From Rhodocyclaceae bacterium (GTDB lineage: Bacteria; Pseudomonadota; Gammaproteobacteria; Burkholderiales; Usitatibacteraceae), in assembly GCA_020247545.1 (NCBI GenBank), contig JADCIX010000020.1, forward strand, positions 1-64,000: DNA of 64,000 nt, in the 5' to 3' direction. A program made the position numbers and the translations under genes. Below, piece after piece: positions 34,584 to 41,221 of this stretch. Position 1 is the first letter of the stretch. Each line of letters begins with the position of its first letter. Under the pieces are notes generated by a model. That model worked only from the letters and a program-made list of their open reading frames with translations, was not told where the DNA came from and made no database searches.

Positions 34584-35270
34584 TCAAGGCACCACACCTT
34601 TACTCAGCCACTGCGGCCAAACGGCCACGGTCGCACCCATTGCGCTTGCCCACGGATGTCGGGCAAAAATCTCTTGTAGGCGCCGGCTGTCCCGCCCGCG
34701 AGCGAACAGAACTTCGGCCACCGGCCCGTCGGCTAGCGTGTACCAAGCGCCAACCAACTGATTATCGACAAGCGATTGGAGATACGCCTTGCCGTTGGTA
34801 TCCGTATCCGCATCGAGCACGATCGCCGTCCTTGAAATTTGAATGATGCGACCCTCTTCTATCTGATTCGGATCAATCCCCACCGTGTTGAGTGGTTTTT
34901 GCGCCATTGCCCGTCTGGCGTTCAACGTCATGTAGCCATCACTGACGTATTGATCTGCCTTAAAGTAACCCCGTAAGGTTTCCAAATTTGGCGCGTTCAC
35001 CACCACAATGCCACGCTTCAACCCGGTGGGATCGGTGAGCGGCCCCGCCGCAGATAACTTCTTCTCGCCGAACAATTTTCCGAAATTGGCAAGATGCCCT
35101 TTCTGCATTGCCGCCACCGCATCTTTGTCGGGCGGTGTCGGTTTGCCTGTCTCAAGAAAAACAAACCAATCGCCTTTCTGACTCGATAGTGAAGAAGTGG
35201 TTTGGGTTACCTGCGCACACGCAGACAGCAACCCAGTACACAGCAGTGCGAACATTCGCCCATATCTCAT
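34584..35270 (-). CDS. Lipoprotein with two YciI-like domains
   Basis: 228 residues. A signal peptide ends in the lipobox LLSACAQ (Cys about residue 18), so the mature protein is lipidated. The first domain (DWFVFLETGKPTPPDKDAV, HLANFGKLFGEKKLSAAGPL, GYFKADQYVSDGYM) is a clear YCII domain. The second half (LVDNQLVGAWYTLADGPVAEVLFARG, then IFARHPWASAM) has a similar layout and looks like a second, diverged copy. Cytoplasmic YciI proteins are small dimers of the ferredoxin-like alpha/beta-barrel group; an exported, double version is uncommon. It lies between the two TonB-box-like small genes on the opposite strand. Confidence 0.8.
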   Translation of the reverse strand: MRYGRMFALLCTGLLSACAQVTQTTSSLSSQKGDWFVFLETGKPTPPDKDAVAAMQKGHLANFGKLFGEKKLSAAGPLTDPTGLKRGIVVVNAPNLETLRGYFKADQYVSDGYMTLNARRAMAQKPLNTVGIDPNQIEEGRIIQISRTAIVLDADTDTNGKAYLQSLVDNQLVGAWYTLADGPVAEVLFARGRDSRRLQEIFARHPWASAMGATVAVWPQWLSKGVVP

Positions 35271-35488
35271 CGTGATTTCTCCTGATTTCGACGTGTCATG
35301 TCGAAAATACTACTCGTGTTGCGCGATGCTCGCAGGAAAACAAATTCGAATCATCGCCTCCCGCTTCAATTCGCGCCGCTATTTTTGCGATCCGTCGGAA
35401 GGCGTTTGAGAGCAAGAAGTCGCGTCCGTAAAGTAACCACATCAACAAACGCAATACAAACCACCAACCGAACCCAAAGGAAACCATC

Positions 35489-35701
35489 ATGAACGCCAAA
35501 ACAATCAGCAAAGACAACGTAGGTAGCACCACCCTGCTTGCAGGCATGTTTCTCACTATCGCCGTAGCCATGTTTAGTGGCAGCGCCGATGCAAAAGCCA
35601 CCGGAACCGCCAGCACCTTGACAAAGGCACAGTCGAGCGTTCCCGCCACCACTAAAATTGTCAGCGACACAATCGTAATCACCGCTACGCGGTTGAAGTA
35701 G
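35489..35701 (+). CDS. Small exported protein with C-terminal TonB-box-like motif, paralogue B
   Basis: 70 residues, paralogue of the protein at 34261. AAAGGA precedes the ATG by about 7 nt. ISKDNVGSTTLLAGMFLTIA gives a signal peptide with an A-x-A site (SADA, then KA), leaving about 35 mature residues without cysteine. The end SDTIVITATRLK is even closer to the TonB-box consensus than in paralogue A. The leader (about 90 nt, with ACATCAACA and CCACCAACCGA shared) and the 16-nt post-stop element are also conserved between the two loci. It has its own terminator 76 nt after the stop. Function unknown. Confidence 0.75.
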   Translation: MNAKTISKDNVGSTTLLAGMFLTIAVAMFSGSADAKATGTASTLTKAQSSVPATTKIVSDTIVITATRLK

Positions 35702-35718
35702 GCGAAGACACTTCATTC

Positions 35719-35734
35719 GGGAGCGGTCCCGGTG
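35719..35734 (+). other. Conserved 16-nt element after stop, copy B
   Basis: Identical to 34488-34503. Starts 17 nt after the stop of paralogue B. In frame past the stop it reads AKTLHSGAVPVV before a TAG at 35738. Confidence 0.55.
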
Positions 35735-35777
35735 GTTTAGCAACCGTAGATCCAGCACCAGCAAACATAGCAGGCTC

Positions 35778-35810
35778 AACAAACGGCGAACTTCGGTTCG
35801 CCGTTTTGTT
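35778..35810 (+). terminator. Rho-independent terminator with TTCG loop
   Basis: The stem AACAAACGGCGAAC pairs with GTTCGCCGTTTTGTT (one bulge) around a TTCG tetraloop, with a T-rich 3' arm. It follows paralogue B of the small exported proteins. Confidence 0.8.
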
Positions 35811-35884
35811 TGGCGCGCGCAAGATCACCGTCATCTCCTCGCGCGCAACGCCTTTATCTCGTACCATTGCACCTCCGACACTTG

Positions 35885-36256
35885 ATGGACACAAAAATGA
35901 TCAGCGGTCTCAGCAGGGATGAAATGGATGCGCTGGTGCAAGTCAGCAAGATGTCGAAGGGGTCTAAGCCAAGCGCATGTATCGGGCGTAATGCGAAAAA
36001 ACTCGTCGGCATCAAACTTCTGATCCCGCGTCGGGACGGAACTTATGCGTTAACGGACAAAGGCAGCGAGGCGCTATTTGTGAATCGTTGCATTCGTGGC
36101 CTGCAAGCCCTTGCGGACGAGCCGACCACACGGCTTGATAGCGACGTTGCGCAATTTCTAAGTCGCAAGGGACATATCGCCGACACAAGCGAGGGACACT
36201 ACGTGGTCACCGCAAAGGGGCGCGAGTGTCTTGAGGATATTGCACAAAATCTTTAA
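35885..36256 (+). CDS. Uncharacterised protein with two winged-helix-like halves
   Basis: 123 residues from the ATG at 35885; an upstream in-frame ATG at 35810 lies in the terminator, so the shorter form is more likely. The first half (MSKGSKPSACIGRNAKKLVGIKLLIPRRDGTYALTDKG region) and the second (ALADEPTTRLDSDVAQFL, then [15 protein letters not shown]) each end in a wing-like Y-x-L/V-T-x-K-G motif. That spacing suggests a duplicated MarR-like winged helix. No family is recognised. The gene overlaps the end of the PRPP-synthetase gene, tail to tail, by 50 nt. Confidence 0.55.
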   Translation: MDTKMISGLSRDEMDALVQVSKMSKGSKPSACIGRNAKKLVGIKLLIPRRDGTYALTDKGSEALFVNRCIRGLQALADEPTTRLDSDVAQFLSRKGHIADTSEGHYVVTAKGRECLEDIAQNL

Positions 36257-37127
36257 ATCCTGATGCGAGCAAACGGGCGAGAGAAATCGTATTTGTCGGA
36301 TGCACAACAGAATCCGTGCTCCAGACCGTTGTGATGCCTGAGGATGTCAATTCGGCGGTTACCTCATCGCCATACAGCGCGTGCACCACGGCCGCATCAA
36401 CCCTTGCCGCTCCCATTGCCACACATGCGCGCGCGGCTGACATTAGCGTTCCACCAGAGCTAACGATGTCATCGACAAGAACAACGCTGGCACCAGCAAC
36501 GCTGATCTCTGGTAACACCACGGTCGTTGCACGGTCGGTGCGTCGAACTTTGTGACACACGCCAAACTCACTCCCTGCAACGGCAGCGGCAATACTCACC
36601 CATTGCTCGGACTCGGCATCAGGGCCAATGAGTACTATTCGACGATTTTGCTCGCACAAAAACTCCCCAATCGCGGTCGCAGCAGATAGGGCAATCGCAT
36701 TTTTTGCGGGCACCGCGTCCGCAAGCCGATGAACACGATGCAAGTGCGGGTCAACCGTGAGAACAGCGTCGAAATGCTGTGCCAGCCATTCACCAACAAT
36801 GGTTTGGCTGATAGCCTCACCCGGAATAAACGCCGTATCTTGCCGCATATAACAAAGGTATGGCGCAACTAACGTCAGATGCTTTACGCCGTTTCTCCGC
36901 GCGGTCTTTGCCGCGAGCAATAACTCGACAAGTTTTGCGTTCGGGTTATTCAGCGACTGATAGATGGCCAGCTGCTGAGGTAATACTGGAGGCAGTGTAA
37001 TCCGCGTTTCGCCGTCGGGAAACTGATGCCGCGCGATAGTTGCGAAGCCGGCCCCGACTGCGGCCGCGAAACGATTGGCACACTCGGCATCAACAGGGAA
37101 TCCGATGACCATCGTCTTCGTTGTCAT
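36207..37127 (-). CDS. Ribose-phosphate pyrophosphokinase-like protein
   Basis: 306 residues of the PRPP-synthetase fold. Seen are [12 protein letters not shown], the N-terminal [24 protein letters not shown] flexible-loop region, VDPHLHRVH (metal/ATP region, canonical D-x-H) and the PRPP loop [20 protein letters not shown]. It differs from housekeeping Prs (shorter loops, no strict K-R pair in the catalytic loop that I can place), resembling the archaeal-type group. The start overlaps the stop of the AMP-phosphorylase-like gene by 4 nt, so the two products are probably made together. The overlap suggests ribose-phosphate salvage. Confidence 0.85.
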   Translation of the reverse strand: MTTKTMVIGFPVDAECANRFAAAVGAGFATIARHQFPDGETRITLPPVLPQQLAIYQSLNNPNAKLVELLLAAKTARRNGVKHLTLVAPYLCYMRQDTAFIPGEAISQTIVGEWLAQHFDAVLTVDPHLHRVHRLADAVPAKNAIALSAATAIGEFLCEQNRRIVLIGPDAESEQWVSIAAAVAGSEFGVCHKVRRTDRATTVVLPEISVAGASVVLVDDIVSSGGTLMSAARACVAMGAARVDAAVVHALYGDEVTAELTSSGITTVWSTDSVVHPTNTISLARLLASGFKDFVQYPQDTRAPLR

Positions 37128-38698
37128 GGCTCAACAAACGCACGTGGAATATCTTCAATGCGGCCGATGGTATAGCCACTGTTGTCGCTGCTCAACACAC
37201 GTGCGAATTTCTCGTCTGCAGAATACTCGGCATAGACGCGATACAACGCGTCTCCCGCAGCAACTGTATCACCCACCTTCCGAAACAAATCCACCCCGGC
37301 CCCCTTCTCCATTGGTGCGCCGGCGTAACGTGCAATACGCGCAAGCTGGAAATTGTCGATTGCAACAACAACCCCGGAGGAGGGACTCAACACGTCGATG
37401 GTCCGCCTAGCCAATGATAATGGTTTCTGCCGACGGCCCTGCGCATCGATGATCGCGTTCATCTTGCTCAGTGCCCGCCCGGAATCAAGAATTTCCCGCG
37501 CAATGGCAAACCCCTCGCCCCCGCGGACATCAGGGTCAAATTCAATGATTCGACCGGCGAGTCTTAGGGATTTTTGCCTGAGGTCATGCGGGGCCTCAGG
37601 GTCGTTTTGCAGCACCAGCATGACATCACGGGCCTCAAGTACCGGCCCGATGCCGCGACCAATTGGCTGCCTGCCATCGGTGATGATCACCTCCATCTGC
37701 AGTCCCAGTCGATGCCCAACGTACTCCAACACTTTCCGCAGCGACTGCGCCTCTGCCATATGTCGTACCTTGGCACTAGGCCCAACCGGGATATCGATCA
37801 AGAGGTGCGTAGAACCTGCGGCAACTTTCTTTGAAAGAATAGATGCAACCATTTGGCCGCGTGAGTCAATGCCTAGGGGCCGCTCGACCGATATCAGTAC
37901 ATCGTCTGCCGGCGAGAGATTAGCCTTTCCACCCCACGCCAAACAACCACGTTGTTCACGAACGATCAACTGCAAGCGATCAAGCGGCAGGTCGACTTCG
38001 CACAAGACTTCCATGGTGTCGGCCGTGCCAGCAGGAGAGGTAATCGCCCGGCTTGAGGTTTTTGGCACCAACATTCCATGCGCCGCAAGAATTGGCACTA
38101 GCAGCATTGATGTCCGGTTCCCGGGAATACCGCCGATGCAGTGTTTATCGGCAACCAGCGGTTCGTGCCAAGCCAGGCGTTCGCCACTAGCCACCATGGC
38201 CTTAGTCAAATAGAAAACCTCTTCGCGATCCAACTCATTTTGCGCCGTCGCAACCACAAAGGCGGCGATCTCGGTCTTCGTAAATCGATGTCCTGCAATA
38301 TCATCAATGATGTTCTTGTAATCCAGCTGACTGAGTCGCTCCCCCCCAATCTTGCGCCGCACCGCGTCCATTGAAGATGGCCGCTCGGCATGTGCGACAT
38401 GGACCCGCGCGCCTTCGGGCGCGTTCATCTCTACGAAGGCCTGTTCCGACAAACCCAATTGTTCTGGCGTCACTATTTCCGAATCATCAACTACATTAAG
38501 TGTCGCTAATAGTCGGCGTCCAGCGGACGTAACAGCGATCTTAGACAATGCTTGAAACCCCTCCGCGCGGTAGATGGCGCAATCACGATGGATGTAGACG
38601 ACATTCTCCCGATACGTATCAATGCCGATACGGCGCAGCGCAAGTGAGCCATTGCCATTGCCATACATAGCGCCCGAATGATGTGAAGTGCTTTCCAT
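37124..38698 (-). CDS. AMP phosphorylase/thymidine phosphorylase-type enzyme
   Basis: 524 residues from the ATG at 38698 (38668 is an alternative). It is longer than E. coli DeoA (440) because of an N-terminal beta domain of about 90 residues, the hallmark of the archaeal AMP-phosphorylase and type 2 thymidine phosphorylase group. Seen are [21 protein letters not shown] (phosphate site), [20 protein letters not shown], and the C-terminal biotinyl-like fold region with [21 protein letters not shown] phosphorylases convert NMP plus phosphate to base plus ribose 1,5-bisphosphate. The coupled partner resembles PRPP synthetase. No RubisCO or R15P isomerase lies in the window. Confidence 0.85.
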   Translation of the reverse strand: MESTSHHSGAMYGNGNGSLALRRIGIDTYRENVVYIHRDCAIYRAEGFQALSKIAVTSAGRRLLATLNVVDDSEIVTPEQLGLSEQAFVEMNAPEGARVHVAHAERPSSMDAVRRKIGGERLSQLDYKNIIDDIAGHRFTKTEIAAFVVATAQNELDREEVFYLTKAMVASGERLAWHEPLVADKHCIGGIPGNRTSMLLVPILAAHGMLVPKTSSRAITSPAGTADTMEVLCEVDLPLDRLQLIVREQRGCLAWGGKANLSPADDVLISVERPLGIDSRGQMVASILSKKVAAGSTHLLIDIPVGPSAKVRHMAEAQSLRKVLEYVGHRLGLQMEVIITDGRQPIGRGIGPVLEARDVMLVLQNDPEAPHDLRQKSLRLAGRIIEFDPDVRGGEGFAIAREILDSGRALSKMNAIIDAQGRRQKPLSLARRTIDVLSPSSGVVVAIDNFQLARIARYAGAPMEKGAGVDLFRKVGDTVAAGDALYRVYAEYSADEKFARVLSSDNSGYTIGRIEDIPRAFVEP

Positions 38699-38815
38699 TC
38701 GGCAATTATCTGCCGGATATGGATAATTTGTCGTCAAATATCAAACGTTCCGGCTTGACGCCGAAGTTGACTAGAATCGACCTTCTGCGCTGCGCGCTGT
38801 CTTACTAAATAGAAC

Positions 38816-39595
38816 ATGAACCGACGACTCATCAACCCAATCGCACGTTGCTGCCTCGCCGCACTCGCAGTGGCGGTCGCGTCCACATCAATATTGGCAC
38901 TGGCGCAAGCCCCATCACAAGGTCAGTCGCAAGCGATCGCGCCCGGATACTTGGTCGTACTGGGCCGCTCGTTCGACCGCAACAAGATCATCGCCTACTC
39001 GGCTGCCTTGCCACCCATTTACGCCGAAACCGGTGGACACTACATTGGCATTGGCCGTCCGGGCGGGGGTGTTAGTTGTGTATATGGGCTCTGCGAAGGA
39101 CGCAGCGCAGTCATAGCACGCTGGGCAGACCAAAAGGGCATCGACGCATTTTGGTGGGGCGACGCCTACCGCAAAGCAATCCGACTTCGCGATGGTGCCG
39201 GCGTTTTCACCGTGGTGGGGCTGAAGGCTATCACCAACACTACGCCCTTTGATGCGGGAGCATTGCTGATCGGCACGATGTCCATACCGGCTGTCGGCTC
39301 TTCGGATGTAGGCGCTGCGCAGGCTTGGATTGACTCCGCAACAGCCACTGGTGCGCGCTTGCTTGCGCCGTTTAGTGCAACGGCAGTTATTCCGCTTGAA
39401 GGTGATGCCCTCTATAACCGCGTCGTGTTGCTGAGTTTTGAATCGAAGGACAAGCGGGATGCCTTCGCCGTATCTGCAGCGACCAAATCGCTGCTCGCTG
39501 CCGGGCCACCGTTAACCATTGTGTCGATCATCGCGGTGGATGCACCGCAGCCTGCTCCGAAAACGAGCCCTGCGGCTAGTCCTGTAGCGAAGTAG
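38816..39595 (+). CDS. Exported protein with two DUF1330-like domains
   Basis: 259 residues. A signal peptide (CCLAALAVAVASTSILALAQA) precedes the first DUF1330-type half: GYLVVLGRSFDRNKIIAYSA, ETGGHYIGIG, then IARWADQKGIDAFWWGDAYRKAI, matching that family's pattern of strand, helix and F-W-x-S/G-x-x-Y. The second half (ALLIGTMSIPAVGSSDVGAAQAW and LLSFESKDKRDAFAVSAAT) looks like a diverged copy. The C-terminus is Pro/Ala-rich. DUF1330 proteins are usually small and cytosolic, of unknown function. A perfect 22-bp palindrome follows the stop at once. Confidence 0.75.
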   Translation: MNRRLINPIARCCLAALAVAVASTSILALAQAPSQGQSQAIAPGYLVVLGRSFDRNKIIAYSAALPPIYAETGGHYIGIGRPGGGVSCVYGLCEGRSAVIARWADQKGIDAFWWGDAYRKAIRLRDGAGVFTVVGLKAITNTTPFDAGALLIGTMSIPAVGSSDVGAAQAWIDSATATGARLLAPFSATAVIPLEGDALYNRVVLLSFESKDKRDAFAVSAATKSLLAAGPPLTIVSIIAVDAPQPAPKTSPAASPVAK

Positions 39596-39617
39596 TCGAG
39601 GTGCCTAGGCACCTCGA
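39596..39617. terminator. 22-bp perfect palindrome after DUF1330 gene
   Basis: TCGAGGTGCC and its mirror around TA form a perfect inverted repeat directly after the stop codon. No T-run follows on either strand. It could be an mRNA-end hairpin. Confidence 0.4.
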
Positions 39618-39859
39618 CCCCACGAGGGCCAAGTGTGGCGAGCACACGCAGAATTTAGCCTAACGTCCAACGTCTTCTGCTGAATGCTGAACTTTGAGCG
39701 GGGACGCAGGTCTACCTGTGGCGAAAAGACGTGACGTCGCCGTTGATTGTCCAACGTCAGCGTTTTTATGACTCTTCTCGCCACCTCAATCGAACGCTCA
39801 CAATTCCCCACTTGGCTGCACTTCAGCAATGGCAGCTGCATAAATCTGGACGAACTAAA

Positions 39860-40726
39860 ATGACCACTCGCTCGCGTCGCACGCCGCTTTTTTTGGCCAT
39901 CTCTGTCGCGCTCACCTGCACAGCATTTTGCGATCTTGCGAACGCACAAATTGAACCGAATTTGGAGTCCATTGATCGGCCACTTTGGGAAGCAGGTTTA
40001 TCGGGCATTGGCGTCAGCAGCCCCGCCTATCCGGGTGCGGCGGACCGAACAAGCCGGGGCTTGATCTTGCCGTGGTTCATCTATCGCGGACCAATCTTAC
40101 GTGCTGATGAAGATACTGTTGGTGCGCGCCTGCTCAAAACTAGAACGGTTCAATTTGACGTGGGCTTTGCCGGTTCTCTTGGAGCATCCAGCGACGACGT
40201 CGCGGTACGTAAAGGGATGCCAGACCTCGGCTTTCAGTTTGAATTCGGTCCCCGGATGCGTGTCAATGTTGCGCGCCCAACGCCTAGCTCGGTGGTGAGG
40301 CTAGACCTACCGTTGCGCGGTGTATTTGAATTGAAGGATGGAATTAAAAATCGTGGATTTGCAGTTGAGCCAAGGTTAGCCTATGAAAACCGCGACATTG
40401 GTGCCGGCTGGGGACTGGGTGCTAGCACCAGCGTCGTTTTTGGTGACCGCAAATTTAACGAATACTTGTATGGCGTGCCAAGCGCCTTTGCCACGCCGAC
40501 ACGTCGCGTATATGTGGCGAAATCTGGTGTGGTAACGCCACGCGTTCAGTTCACGCTGTCACACAAACTCACCAATGATATTCGCCTGTTTGCATTCACC
40601 CGCTACGACTTTGCCGGCCGCGGTGCAAATACCGAGAGTCCGTTACACATCAAAAACGGCGGTGCGTCTTTTGGCTTAGGTGGAGTTTGGACGCTCGGTC
40701 GATCCAGCCAGAAAGCGTCTGACTAG
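39860..40726 (+). CDS. MipA/OmpV-family outer-membrane protein
   Basis: 288 residues from the ATG at 39860. Signal peptide LFLAISVALTCTAFCDLANA with cleavage before QIEPN. The mature protein has the MipA pattern: WEAGLSGIGVSSPAYPGAADR, LILPWFIYRGPILRADED, then alternating strands and VGFAGSLGASSDD with GMPDLGFQFEFGPRM. MipA (E. coli) is a scaffold between murein hydrolases and synthases; most relatives are simply outer-membrane beta-barrels. The C-terminal strand (FGLGGVWTLG) is followed by a short polar tail. The 264 bp upstream carry only the palindrome at 39596. Confidence 0.88.
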   Translation: MTTRSRRTPLFLAISVALTCTAFCDLANAQIEPNLESIDRPLWEAGLSGIGVSSPAYPGAADRTSRGLILPWFIYRGPILRADEDTVGARLLKTRTVQFDVGFAGSLGASSDDVAVRKGMPDLGFQFEFGPRMRVNVARPTPSSVVRLDLPLRGVFELKDGIKNRGFAVEPRLAYENRDIGAGWGLGASTSVVFGDRKFNEYLYGVPSAFATPTRRVYVAKSGVVTPRVQFTLSHKLTNDIRLFAFTRYDFAGRGANTESPLHIKNGGASFGLGGVWTLGRSSQKASD

Positions 40727-40810
40727 ACCAATCAGCCGTCGAACTTGAACTAAGCGCCAACGCGAGATAGTCTGCGGTAAAGCAGGGAATACGCCACAGC
40801 CTCCACTCAT

Positions 40811-41188
40811 TTGAAACCCAGACACTTTCCATATCGCCTTGATACACGGTGGGCACCACTCTTTCTTGCGCTCGGCGTGACGAAGGCTGACGGCGTTACG
40901 ATCACCGGCAAAGGTGCGCTTGTTGCCACGTTCGGTCGTTATCGCATCGAAACCACGCTAACAAACGTTGCGTCTACTGAAATCACCGGGCCACACCGCT
41001 GGTACACTGCGGTCGGCTTACGCTTGAGCCTGACTGACGACGGCATCACCTTTGGCACCAATCACAAAAGAGGTGTGAGCATCGTGTTCATGAAGAAAAT
41101 CCCGCGCGTGCTTGGCTTCAAGAAACACTCAATGTTGTGGGTGAGCGTTGCCGATCCGGAAGGTTTGGTTGCCGCTATTGGGAAGTAG
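40811..41188 (+). CDS. Uncharacterised protein, TTG start
   Basis: 125 residues from a TTG at 40811; no ATG gives a better start, so the true N-terminus is uncertain. The sequence RIETTLTNVASTEITGPHRWYTAVGLRLSLTDDGITFGTN resembles uncharacterised proteins I associate with Actinobacteria, where they are longer and start with an extra N-terminal part. No catalytic motif is seen. It may be a 5'-truncated gene. It is convergent with polA, separated by 33 bp. Confidence 0.55.
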   Translation: MKPRHFPYRLDTRWAPLFLALGVTKADGVTITGKGALVATFGRYRIETTLTNVASTEITGPHRWYTAVGLRLSLTDDGITFGTNHKRGVSIVFMKKIPRVLGFKKHSMLWVSVADPEGLVAAIGK

Positions 41189-41221
41189 CGGCATTTCGCG
41201 CCAGCTTCCCGGCCAAGCCAA

